A stretch of 64,000 nucleotides of DNA from Arthrobacter sp. QXT-31 (GTDB taxonomy: Bacteria > Actinomycetota > Actinomycetes > Actinomycetales > Micrococcaceae), in NCBI RefSeq assembly GCF_001969265.1, contig NZ_CP019304.1, positions 4,092,001 to 4,156,000 of the forward strand, read 5' to 3'. The translations under genes were made by a program, and so were the position numbers. Positions 36,001 to 44,157 of this stretch are shown one piece after another; within the stretch, counting starts at the first letter, position 1, and each line of letters opens with the position of its first letter. Below the pieces are notes generated by a model. The model was not told the DNA's origin. It saw nothing but the letters and a program-made list of their open reading frames with translations, and ran no database searches.

Positions 36001-36233
36001 AGCCCTTCGACGCCGTTCAGTGCCGTCTCCAGCGGCCGGCTGACCTGCTTGTCCACCACCTCGGGGGACGCCCCGGGCATCGACGTGATCACCGTGATCC
36101 GCGGGAACTCAATCGAGGGAATGAGTTCCTGCTTCAGCGAGGACATGGTGATCACGCCGAACACCGAGGCGAAGATGGTGATCAGCGCGATGAGCGCGCG
36201 GTTCCCGAGGGATAGCTGGGCCAGCCGGAACAT
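33015..36233 (-). CDS. RND family efflux transporter (AcrB/HAE-like)
   Basis: A 1072-aa proton-driven exporter. It has 12 predicted helices and two large external loops. Duplicated RND motifs are LTLGALTIAIGRVVDDSIVV (the paired Asp of the proton relay), GELAGELFRPFALTVTIALL, and GIVVTNAIVLIDLVNQYRKP in the second half. The start MFRLAQLSLGNRALIALI follows GGAGA. No membrane-fusion protein gene is adjacent, as is common in actinobacteria. The substrate is unknown. It lies 16 bp downstream of mqo on the same strand. Confidence 0.92.
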   Translation of the reverse strand: MFRLAQLSLGNRALIALITIFASVFGVITMSSLKQELIPSIEFPRITVITSMPGASPEVVDKQVSRPLETALNGVEGLESTSSTSRNGVSQISLVFTYGSNLDRARNQIDRAISNAKRTLPDDVQPQAIAGSISDFPIVFLAVSSDKPLSELNTDLQRLSVPRLQKLDGVRGADVTGGASRHILIQPNTARMASGDASIQSIRNALTNNGALVPAGTIEEKGQNLSLQIGSPVDSVAAVKALPLSGAKAGTTIGSVADVSIKDDERTSITRTNGLETLAISVTKKPEGDTVAISHAVKNLLPQLEAELGSNARFTPVFDQAPFIEKSIKDLTTEGLLGLGFAVAVILLFLMSVRSTLVTAVSIPLSLLITFIGLSGTGYSLNILTLGALTIAIGRVVDDSIVVIENIKRHLSYGEAKLTAILTSIREVAGAITASTLTTVAVFLPIAFVGELAGELFRPFALTVTIALLSSLLVSLTIVPVLAYWFLKSPANGSADDAPRSAREVQAQAHEAEQRSLLQRGYLPVLNKTQKHPVITLIAAVLVLGGTAAMTPLLATDLLGRSGENSMTVKQELPAGTSLEDTSAAARTVEDVLMGIDGIKDVQVTSGNAQAGFTALTSSGASNSSFTVVTDEKMNQGRLQDTVRSELAAAGAAGKISVGSQQGGFGTSSTVDITLKAATSEDLRKASDAMVKAMAGVPGSSEVTTNLAASQPVVQVRVDRAKAVAAGLTEEQVAGVLASTISPVPAGTVRIDTDDFPVQIGEGKRFTSIAAVRNIPLPTASGPVPLSRIAAVEQVDVPVSITSSNGQRTAQVSVTPSGSNLGAVSAEVQQRLKAVDLPAGVTAAIGGATTQQAESFRQLGLALLAAIAIVYVIMVATFKSLVQPLILLVSVPFAATGAVALLLVTRVPLGLPSLIGMLMLVGIVVTNAIVLIDLVNQYRKPAGGKPGMSVADAITHGARQRLRPILMTALATVFALTPMALGMTGGGGFISQPLAIVVIGGLVSSTALTLVLVPVLYRLVEGRKEKKELLRQLKERPGFSPADDDVDAEFADWTTGMVPKLSGRRAAPGSPD

Positions 36234-36249
36234 CGCATGATCTCCTGGG

Positions 36250-37755
36250 TTAGCGCTGGACTGCGGGCGATACTTCCAGTTGGAGGCTCTTGGCCGTGGC
36301 CTTTTCAAGCTCCGCCGCCAGTTCCGGGTTCTCGTTGAGCTTGACGCCGTAGCCGGGCATCATCTCCTTGAGCTTGGACTGCCAGCCCTTGAAGTTCTTG
36401 GGGAAGGACTTCTGCAGGAGTTCGATCATGATGGGCACGGCCGTGGACGCCCCCGGCGAGGCGCCGAGGAGGGCGCCGATGGAACCGTCGCGTGCGGCGA
36501 TCACCTCGGTGCCGAACTGCAGGACACCGCCCTTCTTCGGATCCTTCTTGATGATCTGCACGCGCTGGCCGGCGGTGATGAGTTCCCAGTCGCCGTCCTT
36601 GGCCTCGGGGTAGTACTCGCGCAGTGCCTCCACCTTGTCAGCGTGGCGCTTGGCCACCTCCTTGACCAGGTAGGCGGTCAGGTCCATGTTGTCCTTGGCC
36701 ACGGCGAGCATCGGGATGATGTTGCTGGGCCGGATGGACAGCGGGAGGTCGAGGTAGCTTCCGTTCTTCAGGAAGTTCGTTGAGAAACCGGCGTAGGGGC
36801 CGAACAGGAGGGACCGCTTGCCGTTGACGTAGCGGGTGTCCAGGTGCGGCACGGACATGGGCGGCGCGCCGACGGATGCCTGGCCGTAGACCTTGGCGTT
36901 GTGCTGGGACGCGAGGGATGCGTCAGTGCAGCGGAAAAACTGGCCGGAGACGGGGAACCCGCCGTAGCCCTTGCTTTCCGGGATACCCGAAGCCTGCAGC
37001 AGGTGCAGCGCCCCGCCGCCCGCGCCGACGAAGACGAACTTGGCCCGGATGCTGCCGCGCTCACCGGAAGCCGGGTGCTTGAGCGAAAGGTCCCAGCCGC
37101 CGTCGGACGCCCTGCGCACGTCGGTGACGTCGTGGCCGTAGTTGATTTCGACGCCGTTGTTGGCCAGGTAGCCGGTCAGCTCCCGGGTGAGGGTACCGAA
37201 GTCGACGTCGGTGCCTTCGGCTGCGCGGGTGGCGGCGACGCGCTGCTTCCGGTCACGTCCCTTGACGATCAGGGGCGCCCACTTGGCGATCTGCGCGTAG
37301 TCCTCGGAATACTCCATGCTCCGGAACAGGGTGTGCTGCTTGAGCGCGTCGTACCGGGCCTTGAGGAAGTTGGAGTTGTCGTCACCGATGACGAAACTCA
37401 TGTGCGGAACGGTGTTGATGAAGCCCTTGGGGGAGCCGATCAGGGAGTTGTCCACCAGGTGGGCCCAGAACTGGCGGGAGAGCTGGAACTGCTCGTTGAT
37501 GTGCAGTGCCTTGGCGGGATTGACCGAGCCGTCTTTGGCTGCGGGGGAGTAGTTAAGCTCACACAGGGCGGCGTGTCCGGTGCCGGCGTTGTTCCACGGG
37601 CCCGAGCTCTCCAGGCCGGCCTCGTCAAGCCGCTCGAACAGGGAGATGGTCCAGTTGGGTTCGAGCTGCTTGATGAACGCACCCAGTGTGGCGCTCATGA
37701 TGCCGCCGCCAATAAGAACGACGTCGGCATGTTGGGTCTTGGAAATGAAGGTCAC
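36250..37755 (-). CDS. mqo: Malate:quinone oxidoreductase
   Basis: A membrane-associated FAD enzyme of the citric acid cycle that passes electrons from malate to quinone. At 501 aa it matches the family. The FAD motif [20 protein letters not shown] is near the N-terminus. [34 protein letters not shown] and [15 protein letters not shown] are family hallmarks. Start is GTG at 37755 after CGGAGA. An upstream in-frame codon at 37788 lacks support. Confidence 0.95.
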   Translation of the reverse strand: MTFISKTQHADVVLIGGGIMSATLGAFIKQLEPNWTISLFERLDEAGLESSGPWNNAGTGHAALCELNYSPAAKDGSVNPAKALHINEQFQLSRQFWAHLVDNSLIGSPKGFINTVPHMSFVIGDDNSNFLKARYDALKQHTLFRSMEYSEDYAQIAKWAPLIVKGRDRKQRVAATRAAEGTDVDFGTLTRELTGYLANNGVEINYGHDVTDVRRASDGGWDLSLKHPASGERGSIRAKFVFVGAGGGALHLLQASGIPESKGYGGFPVSGQFFRCTDASLASQHNAKVYGQASVGAPPMSVPHLDTRYVNGKRSLLFGPYAGFSTNFLKNGSYLDLPLSIRPSNIIPMLAVAKDNMDLTAYLVKEVAKRHADKVEALREYYPEAKDGDWELITAGQRVQIIKKDPKKGGVLQFGTEVIAARDGSIGALLGASPGASTAVPIMIELLQKSFPKNFKGWQSKLKEMMPGYGVKLNENPELAAELEKATAKSLQLEVSPAVQR

Positions 37756-37832
37756 AATCAGTCTCCGATAGGCGGCTCTGGCTGTCACAGAATATCCCTG
37801 CGGCGCCCACTAACTGAAATTGGTCCCCGACG

Positions 37833-39509
37833 TCAAGACCTCAGCTGGACCTTGGTGAAAACTTCATTTAATACCGGCGAGGCAGGATAGCTGATGACCC
37901 GGTCGGAGAGGGCCAGTGCGGAGATCGGGAACGCGATGGGGACGGCGGGCAAGGACTCCGCGATCTGGGCGTTGATGGTCTGGTACTGCTGCGTGCGCTC
38001 CTGGCCGTTGGGCAGGCCGCGGGCGCGGTCGATCTTGGCGAACACCTGCGGGTCCTGGTAGCCGAACTCGCCGTTCTTCTCGGCGAAGAGCGGCGCGAGG
38101 AAGTTGTCCGCGTCGGAATACGAACCGTTCCAGCCGAGCAGATGCAGGGCGTGGTCGCCGGGATTCTGCACCTTCTGCAGGTAGCCGTCCGCCCAGTCGA
38201 CGGGGACGGGCTTGATGTTCAGGCCGACGGCGGTCAGCTGGCGGCTGATTTCCGCATAGACCTTTTCCGGCGTGGGCAGGTACGGCCGGGTGGCGTTCAT
38301 GGGGTAGTAGAACTTCAGGGGCTGGCCCTTGTAGCCGGCCTCTGCCAGGAGTTCCTTCGCCTTGCCGGGATCATGGCCCAGTGCAGGGGCGTTGTTGTTG
38401 AACCCGCTGAGCTTGGGCGGAACGAACTGTGAGGCCTGCGCCGTGTTGTCGATGAAGAAGCGTCTGATCAGCGTGTCCTTGTCGATGGCCAGTTCGATCG
38501 CCTGGCGGACCTTAAGGTCCTTCAGCACCGGGATTTCCTGGTTCATGCCCAGGTACATCACGGAGAACGGGTCCCGCTGGATGATCTGCTTGCCGCGTTT
38601 GACCAGCTGGTCGAAGTTCCCCACTGTCACCGCGTCATACCCGTCGATCCTGCCGTCCAGCAGGGCCTGGAGCCGCGTCTGCGGATGGTCGTAGGTGACA
38701 AATTTCAGGGTGGCGATCTGCCCCCTGGTGCCCCAGTACTCCTTGTTGGTCACGAGGGTGACGCCAGCGCTGTCCCACGCGGAGAAACGGAAGGGGCCGG
38801 TACCGACGGGATGGGTGGCGTAAGAGGAAAGTGCCTGGCTGCCGCGCCGGAGGCTGAGCTGGTCGGCCTTTCCGGCGGCGAGTGCCTTGGGAGAGGAAAT
38901 TGCAAACGCCGGCAGCGTCAGGGCCTGCAGGAAACCGGTGAAGCGCTCCGTCAGGCTGATCCGCACCCGCAACGTCGAGAGGGCGGTGCAGGACTTGAAG
39001 ACGGACAGCTCCGCGTGGTCGGCGTGTTCCTTGAAGACCCCCTTGAAGGTGGTGCCCGGAGCCTGCTTCCGCAGCGCCTCCGAAAACTTGAACCAGCGCT
39101 CGAAATTGGTGCAGACGGCGTCGGCGTTGAACGGGGAACCGTCGTGGAACCTGATGCCCGGGCGAAGAGTGAAGGTGTACGACAGCCCGTCCGGTGATTC
39201 CGTCCACGCCGTTGCCAGCAGTGGCGTGGGCTCGCCGGTTGTCTGATCCACACCCACGAGCCCTTCCAGGATCTGCCGGGTGACGCGCTGCGATTCGACG
39301 TCGTCGGCCAGCGCGGGGTCCAGGCCCAGGGGCTGCGAGGCGGTACCGAACGTGAAGGTCTCTGAAGGTGCTACCGCGGCTGTTGTGGTGCTCGGCGCAG
39401 CCGACGGCGGCGGGGCTTCGGCCTCGCTCGTGCAGGAGGTGAGGGACAGGCCCAGGAACACGGCGCCGGTCTTGAGGGCCGTACGGCGCGGGATACTGCT
39501 GCTGGGCAC
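37833..39509 (-). CDS. ABC transporter substrate-binding lipoprotein (SBP_bac_5)
   Basis: A 558-aa extracytoplasmic solute-binding protein of the peptide/nickel/opine class. N-terminal arginines and lipobox LTSC (Cys26) indicate lipid anchoring. Family blocks are LEGLVGVDQTTGEPTPLLAT, YTFTLRPGIRFHDGSPFNAD and HPVGTGPFRF. The GTG start follows AGAGGTGG. No permease or ATPase gene is adjacent, so it either serves a distant transporter or has another role. Confidence 0.9.
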   Translation of the reverse strand: MPSSSIPRRTALKTGAVFLGLSLTSCTSEAEAPPPSAAPSTTTAAVAPSETFTFGTASQPLGLDPALADDVESQRVTRQILEGLVGVDQTTGEPTPLLATAWTESPDGLSYTFTLRPGIRFHDGSPFNADAVCTNFERWFKFSEALRKQAPGTTFKGVFKEHADHAELSVFKSCTALSTLRVRISLTERFTGFLQALTLPAFAISSPKALAAGKADQLSLRRGSQALSSYATHPVGTGPFRFSAWDSAGVTLVTNKEYWGTRGQIATLKFVTYDHPQTRLQALLDGRIDGYDAVTVGNFDQLVKRGKQIIQRDPFSVMYLGMNQEIPVLKDLKVRQAIELAIDKDTLIRRFFIDNTAQASQFVPPKLSGFNNNAPALGHDPGKAKELLAEAGYKGQPLKFYYPMNATRPYLPTPEKVYAEISRQLTAVGLNIKPVPVDWADGYLQKVQNPGDHALHLLGWNGSYSDADNFLAPLFAEKNGEFGYQDPQVFAKIDRARGLPNGQERTQQYQTINAQIAESLPAVPIAFPISALALSDRVISYPASPVLNEVFTKVQLRS

Positions 39510-39630
39510 TCGATTACCACCTCTGGACTGCTGGGGTGCGCGTGGGCGGCTGCTTGCCCGGCACCCAGTCTAGTTGACGGATCGCCCACCCCTGGCTTAT
39601 GCGTGAGCCAGGACACGCCGGGCAGCGAAA

Positions 39631-39668
39631 AGGCCGCGGTCCGCGCCGTGGGGCGCGGACCGCGGCCT
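39631..39668 (-). terminator. Intrinsic terminator of the fasciclin gene
   Basis: A perfect 17-bp stem (39631-39647 with 39652-39668) has a 4-nt loop. On the minus strand it is followed by TTTT, just past the fasciclin stop. Confidence 0.85.
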
Positions 39669-39703
39669 CTGCCCGGGAACGTGTCCCGGACCAGGCCCGG
39701 CGG

Positions 39704-40375
39704 CTACTTGGGCATCAGCACCGAGTCCACCAGGTAAACGGTGGCGTTCGCCGTCTGTACGCCGCCGCAGATCACGTTGGCGCCATCCACCTTGAGGGCA
39801 TCCTTGGTGCCGGTCACGGTCACCGATCCGCCCTGCACGGTCTTGTGCGTGCCCGCGATCTTGTCCGGGGTGACCTGCCCCGGGACCACGTGGTAGGTGA
39901 GGATCTTGGTCAGGAGGGCGTCGTCCTTCTTGAGCGTCTCGATCGTGGCTGCGTCCACCTTCGCGAAGGCGTCGTCAACCGGTGCGAACACCGTGAACTC
40001 GCTGCCGTTCAGCGTGTCCACCAGGTTGACTTTCGGGTTCAGCTTGCCGGAGACAGCTGCTGTCAGTGTTTTCAGCAGCGGGTTGTTCGAGGCTGCCACG
40101 GCCACGGGGTCAAGAGCCATGCCTGCGACGGAACCCTTGCCGCTGGGGACCTGCTTGGCGTAGTCGGCGCAGCCGGGTCCGGCCAGGTTGGCCGCCGGAT
40201 CCATAGCCGCGGACGAGGTCTCGGACGGGGACGGAGCCATGGTGGAGGCGGACGGCTCTGCGGCTGCCGAGGAGGTGCTGGACGTGCCGGCGGAGCCACC
40301 ACAGGCGGTGAGGCCCAGCAGTGCTGCGGCTGCAATGCCTGCGACGGTGAAGGTTTGGCGCTTGACTGACTGCAT
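39704..40375 (-). CDS. Fasciclin (FAS1) domain lipoprotein
   Basis: A 223-aa secreted lipoprotein: signal peptide, lipobox GLTAC (Cys25), a Ser/Ala/Pro linker, then one FAS1 domain ([54 protein letters not shown]). It resembles the MPT70/MPB83 class of actinobacterial surface antigens. The role is probably adhesion or cell-surface function (inference). AAGGAG precedes the ATG, and a strong terminator follows. Confidence 0.92.
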   Translation of the reverse strand: MQSVKRQTFTVAGIAAAALLGLTACGGSAGTSSTSSAAAEPSASTMAPSPSETSSAAMDPAANLAGPGCADYAKQVPSGKGSVAGMALDPVAVAASNNPLLKTLTAAVSGKLNPKVNLVDTLNGSEFTVFAPVDDAFAKVDAATIETLKKDDALLTKILTYHVVPGQVTPDKIAGTHKTVQGGSVTVTGTKDALKVDGANVICGGVQTANATVYLVDSVLMPK

Positions 40376-40550
40376 TTCGATTCTCCTTGGTTGTGCCGAA
40401 TATGGTGATCGGATGGAGTGCGGAGTCCTCCGGTGATCTTTTCCGACTGCGGGGCACCGGCCTGAGGTTCCAGGCTGTGGGGCGGTGTCTCACTGGGTAT
40501 TCGCCGGACTGGCAGCCATGGATGGGTGGAACCGCAAAAGATTTTTAAAT

Positions 40551-40584
40551 GAAGAAATCCCGGGCCGGAGCCCGGGATTTCTTC
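40551..40584 (-). terminator. Intrinsic terminator of tRNA-Leu
   Basis: A 15-bp perfect stem (40551-40565 with 40570-40584) has a 4-nt loop. On the minus strand A/T-rich sequence with T-runs follows. It lies 12 bp past the tRNA 3' end. Confidence 0.8.
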
Positions 40585-40595
40585 TTCATAAATTG

Positions 40596-40677
40596 TGCGC
40601 AAGGGGGGACTTGAACCCCCACGCCCGAAGGCACAGGAACCTAAATCCTGCGTGTCTGCCAATTTCACCACTCGCGC
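40596..40677 (-). tRNA. tRNA-Leu (UAG anticodon)
   Basis: An 82-nt class II tRNA. The acceptor stem GCGCGAG pairs with CTTGCGC, discriminator A. The anticodon stem CAGGA/TCCTG encloses loop TTTAGGT, giving UAG, which reads CUA codons. A variable arm and a T-arm with GTTCAAG are present. CCA is not encoded. Confidence 0.93.
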
Positions 40678-40806
40678 CCGGCTCCGCCTGGTGCACCCAG
40701 CCCGCTGTTAGCAGCGGGAAAACGTACGACGGCGGATGCCAGCCTCAATTGTACCGTCACCTGTGCGGTCCTGGCGGCAGGTGCCGCCCGGGTGTCAGGC
40801 GCAGGG

Positions 40807-41289
40807 TTAGCCGGCCTCTGCGAGCTTGAGGTCCTTCCGCAGCTTGGCGACATGTCCGGTGGCCCGGACGTTGTACTGGGCCACTGCAACTTTGCCGTCC
40901 TGGTCCACCACCACTGTGGAGCGGATGAGGCCCTCGTAAGTCCGGCCGTAGTTCTTCTTTTCGCCCCACGCGGCATACGCCTCGGCAACGGCATGGTCCT
41001 CGTCCGACAGGAGCGGGAAGGTGAGGCCTTCGGCGTCGGCGAATTTAGCCAGCTTGCCCACGGGGTCGGGTGAGATCCCCAGCACCTCGTAGCCGGCAGC
41101 CTGAAGCGATGCCAGGCTGTCACGGAAATCGCAGGCCTGCTTGGTGCAGCCGGGCGTGGCAGCGGCCGGGTAGAAATAAACGATGGTGTTCCGGCCGCGG
41201 TAATCGCTGAGGCTGACGTCCGCTCCCGTAGCGTCCTTCAGTGTGAATCCGGGGGCGGTGTCGCCCGGCGTAAGTTTTTCAGCCAACAT
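40807..41289 (-). CDS. bcp: Thioredoxin-dependent thiol peroxidase (BCP/PrxQ)
   Basis: A 160-aa peroxiredoxin that reduces hydroperoxides using thioredoxin. The peroxidatic and resolving cysteines are five apart in TPGCTKQACDFRD (Cys48 and Cys53). YFYPAAATPGC and GISPDPVGKLAKF are family blocks. AAGGAG precedes the ATG. It is divergent from a MarR-family gene, which may regulate it in response to oxidants (inference). Confidence 0.94.
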   Translation of the reverse strand: MLAEKLTPGDTAPGFTLKDATGADVSLSDYRGRNTIVYFYPAAATPGCTKQACDFRDSLASLQAAGYEVLGISPDPVGKLAKFADAEGLTFPLLSDEDHAVAEAYAAWGEKKNYGRTYEGLIRSTVVVDQDGKVAVAQYNVRATGHVAKLRKDLKLAEAG

Positions 41290-41340
41290 TGACTCCTTGT
41301 TTTAGTTCAGGACATTTCAGCTTAGTAAGGGGTCCGTGCC

Positions 41341-41367
41341 AAGTACTAATCAGGCTTAGTTATACTT
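41341..41367. promoter_or_regulatory. Divergent promoter with imperfect dyad (bcp / marR)
   Basis: AAGTACTAA (41341-41349) and TTAGTTATACTT (41356-41367) form an imperfect inverted repeat. A -10 TATACT (41361-41366) lies seven bases before the marR ATG, so that mRNA is probably leaderless and the dyad would cover its promoter, fitting autoregulation. Confidence 0.5.
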
Positions 41368-41373
41368 GGTGCT

Positions 41374-41859
41374 ATGCCTGATATGGATCGCTGGCCCACG
41401 GGGCGCCTCTTGTCCACGGCGGCCCGCCTTGTTGAGCACTCCTGGAACGAGAAGCTGGGCGCCATTGGGCTGACCCATGCCGGCGTCATCGCCATCGAGG
41501 TGCTCTACAACAGCGGCCCCATGACGCAGGCGCAGCTTGCGCAACTCGTCCGTGTGCAGGCCCAAACCATGGGCAAGACGCTGAGCCGCCTCGAAGCGCA
41601 CGGGCACATCGTGCGGCAGCGCAGCACGTCGGACCGCCGCAGCCACGTCGTATCGCTGACCGAGCGCGGCACGGAAGCTGTCATGGCTGCAGCCGACATG
41701 GAACGGTCCGTTCTCGCCGCGGCGTCCATAGACCCGGATTTGCTCCGCCAGGAGCTTCAGGCCGTGGTCAGGGAGTTGGCCAAACGTTTCGCTTCGCCGG
41801 AGACCAGCGCCATTGTTGCCGGCGCCGACGCCGGACTGACGCTCGACGCCAAGTCCTAG
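41374..41859 (+). CDS. MarR family transcriptional regulator
   Basis: A 161-aa winged-helix regulator. The HTH is at about residues 45-95 (SGPMTQAQLAQLVRVQAQTM and GKTLSRLEAHGHIVR), followed by the wing STSDRRSHVVSLTERG. It is divergent from bcp across an 84-bp gap, so control of peroxide defence is plausible. There is no Shine-Dalgarno. The TATACT box seven bases upstream of the ATG suggests leaderless translation. Confidence 0.9.
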   Translation: MPDMDRWPTGRLLSTAARLVEHSWNEKLGAIGLTHAGVIAIEVLYNSGPMTQAQLAQLVRVQAQTMGKTLSRLEAHGHIVRQRSTSDRRSHVVSLTERGTEAVMAAADMERSVLAAASIDPDLLRQELQAVVRELAKRFASPETSAIVAGADAGLTLDAKS

Positions 41860-41882
41860 CACCGCCTCCACCCGCCCGAGCA

Positions 41883-42881
41883 CTACCCGCCGGCGGGTGC
41901 AGCGGCAGTGGTCCTGCGCGCCACCAGGTGCGGGGTCCGCACAACGTGCCCGGCCGGTTGCGCTCCTTCTATCCGCGCCACGGCCCGGTCCACGGCTGCC
42001 GCAGCCAGCAGCGGGGCGTCCTGGCTGATCGAGGACAGCTGCACATAGCTGAGCCGCGCGAACTGGCTGTCGTCATAGCCCAGCACTGACACATCCGCCG
42101 GGACCTGCTGCCCCTGTGCCCGGAGGCTTTCGATGAGTCCGAGGGCGGCCCTGTCATTGAAGGCGATGACGGCCGTTGGCATGTCCTCACGCAACGAATT
42201 TCCGGCCGCCATCCCGTCTTCCTCCATCGGGCCGCCGGCAATGATCGTGGGCCGAAGGCCGCGGCGTTCCATCTCCGCCCGGAACGCAGCGCGGCGCGGC
42301 CCGGCAGAAACAGCAGAACCGCCGTCGACATGCACAATCCTCCGGTGCCCCAGGGAAACCAGGTGATCCACTGCCATCCGGATTCCCTCACGGTCGTCGC
42401 TGCTCACCGAGTCGGTGAGTTCGCCGACGTCGTTCCGGAGCAGGCTCACCACCGGCACCTGGCCGGCATACCGCCCCAGTTCGTCACTGCTGAGCGTGGG
42501 CGAAATCAGGATCAGGGCCTCGGACCCGAGATCCAGCAGGGCCTCGATGGTCCGCGTTTCGGGCCTGCCGCTGGTGACGCCGCCCAATGCGAGTTCGTAC
42601 CCCTTGGCGCTGGCCTCGGCGTACGCGGCATCCACGATTTCGGTATGGAAAGCCTGGGCCGTGGAGAAGCTGAGTCCCAGGAGCCTGGTGCGGGTGCTGC
42701 GCAGCAGCCGGGCGCGGCTGTCGGGCCGGTAGCCGAGCTCGCGCGCGGCGTCGAGCACCTTCTTCCGGGTGGCTTCCGCCGCACCCGGGGCGCCGCGCAT
42801 CACGATGGAAACCAGGGCCCTTGATACACCGGCCGCTTCGGCTACATCCATCAGGGTGGGCCGCCGTTGCTGTTCAGTCAT
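41883..42881 (-). CDS. LacI family transcriptional regulator
   Basis: A 332-aa repressor. The N-terminal HTH PTLMDVAEAAGVSRALVSIV and hinge GYRPDSRARLLRS are followed by a periplasmic-binding-like sensor domain (NDRAALGLIESLRAQGQQVP). It is divergent from a dehydrogenase/isomerase operon. Two identical operator-like sites lie in between, so it probably represses both directions until the sugar or polyol inducer appears. A GGAGG site precedes the ATG. Confidence 0.93.
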   Translation of the reverse strand: MTEQQRRPTLMDVAEAAGVSRALVSIVMRGAPGAAEATRKKVLDAARELGYRPDSRARLLRSTRTRLLGLSFSTAQAFHTEIVDAAYAEASAKGYELALGGVTSGRPETRTIEALLDLGSEALILISPTLSSDELGRYAGQVPVVSLLRNDVGELTDSVSSDDREGIRMAVDHLVSLGHRRIVHVDGGSAVSAGPRRAAFRAEMERRGLRPTIIAGGPMEEDGMAAGNSLREDMPTAVIAFNDRAALGLIESLRAQGQQVPADVSVLGYDDSQFARLSYVQLSSISQDAPLLAAAAVDRAVARIEGAQPAGHVVRTPHLVARRTTAAAPAGG

Positions 42882-42906
42882 GTGCCTCCTTCCTGACAGC
42901 AGTCTA

Positions 42907-42966
42907 TAGAACGATCTAGACAGAATGCCAAAGGCTGTGCCACGATCGGATCACTAGAACGATCTA
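42907..42966. promoter_or_regulatory. Two LacI-type operators
   Basis: TAGAACGATCTA occurs at 42907-42918 and again at 42955-42966, each nearly palindromic around a central CG, the usual form for LacI-family sites. The centres are 48 bp apart, compatible with cooperative binding or looping between the divergent promoters. Confidence 0.75.
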
Positions 42967-42990
42967 GAGAACTGAGAAGGGAATTTAACC

Positions 42991-44157
42991 ATGACCTACG
43001 TCCAGCAGCCGGCCGGTGAAAACCGCCCCCTCCGCCTTGGCCTGATAGGGGCAGGCTGGATCGGCGCCTTCCATGCCGAGTCCGTGGCGCGCCGCCTTCC
43101 TGATGCACGGCTGGACGCCGTCGCCGATCCGGCATTTGCCGCCGCCGAGGCTCTGGCGGGCAGGCTTGGCGTTGCCAGGATCACCGCCGATCCGGCGGAC
43201 GTGATTGACGACCCCAACATCGACGCTGTCCTGGTGGCGTCTCCCGCAAGGTTCCATTCCGGCCTGATCGCAGCTGCGGCCCGGGCGGGGAAGGACGTGT
43301 TCTGCGAAAAGCCGGGCGGCCGCACTGTCGAGGAACTGGATGAGGCGCTGGCTGCTGCGGATGCCGCGGGGGTCCATGTCCAGTTTGGGTTCAACCGGCG
43401 CTTCGCGGCCGACTTCGCCGCTGCCAGGAAGCTTATCGACGACGGTGCCGTGGGCACCCCGCAGCTGCTGCGCTCCCTTACCCGGGACCCCGGCACGGCG
43501 TCCGGGCTCGCCTCCCCGGAGCGAATTGCGCCGGGAACGATTTTCCTGGAAACGCTGATCCACGATTTTGACACGCTGAACTGGCTGAACCCCGGGGCTG
43601 TTCCGCTGAAGGTGCATGCCGTGGCTGATGCCCTGGTGGCGCCGGACGCCAAAGCCGGAGGCCTGTTGGATACGGCCGTGGTTACTGTGACCTACAGCAA
43701 CGGGGCCATTGCGGTGGCGGAAGCCAACTTCAACGCCCTGTATGGCTACGACGTGCGGGGCGAGGTTTTCGGATCGGCGGGTATGGTCACTGCCGGCGGT
43801 CCCCAGGCGTCAAATGCCGTGAGCTACACCGCCGCGGGCATTGCGTCGGACACCGTGCGGCTGAACATCGACCTCTTCCACGACGCTTATACGGACGAAC
43901 TCGCCCGCTTCGTCGAGCTGGCTGCGGCCCGCCGGGCGGGACGTGTTGCTGGGGGAGCGCCGGCCCCGGGCGGCACCGACGCCCGCAATGCTCTCGCGGT
44001 GGCGCTGGCGGCGATCCGGTCGCACGAGACCGGCCTCCCGGTGGATGTTTCGGCTGTGGCGCACCTGGAGGCTGCAGAGCCTGAACTGCAGCTCACAGGA
44101 CCGGAGTTCACAGGACCGCAGCTCGCAGGCCTGCAGCCCGCAGGACCGGGCGCATGA
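42991..44157 (+). CDS. Gfo/Idh/MocA family oxidoreductase
   Basis: A 388-aa NAD(P)-dependent sugar or polyol dehydrogenase. The Rossmann motif RLGLIGAGWIGAFHAESVAR is N-terminal. The catalytic lysine is in VFCEKPGGRT, and GTIFLETLIHDFDTLNWL is the C-terminal-domain signature. It resembles inositol 2-dehydrogenase, but the substrate is unproven. The last 25 residues are tandem repeats (LQLTG, PEFTG, PQLAG, LQPAG) outside the fold. It overlaps the next gene by 4 nt. Confidence 0.9.
   Translation: MTYVQQPAGENRPLRLGLIGAGWIGAFHAESVARRLPDARLDAVADPAFAAAEALAGRLGVARITADPADVIDDPNIDAVLVASPARFHSGLIAAAARAGKDVFCEKPGGRTVEELDEALAAADAAGVHVQFGFNRRFAADFAAARKLIDDGAVGTPQLLRSLTRDPGTASGLASPERIAPGTIFLETLIHDFDTLNWLNPGAVPLKVHAVADALVAPDAKAGGLLDTAVVTVTYSNGAIAVAEANFNALYGYDVRGEVFGSAGMVTAGGPQASNAVSYTAAGIASDTVRLNIDLFHDAYTDELARFVELAAARRAGRVAGGAPAPGGTDARNALAVALAAIRSHETGLPVDVSAVAHLEAAEPELQLTGPEFTGPQLAGLQPAGPGA
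44086..44145 (+). repeat. 15-bp tandem array at a dehydrogenase C-terminus
   Basis: Four units start at 44086, 44101, 44116 and 44131 (CTGCAGCTCACAGGA, CCGGAGTTCACAGGA, CCGCAGCTCGCAGGC, CTGCAGCCCGCAGGA). They end four codons before the stop. Confidence 0.88.
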
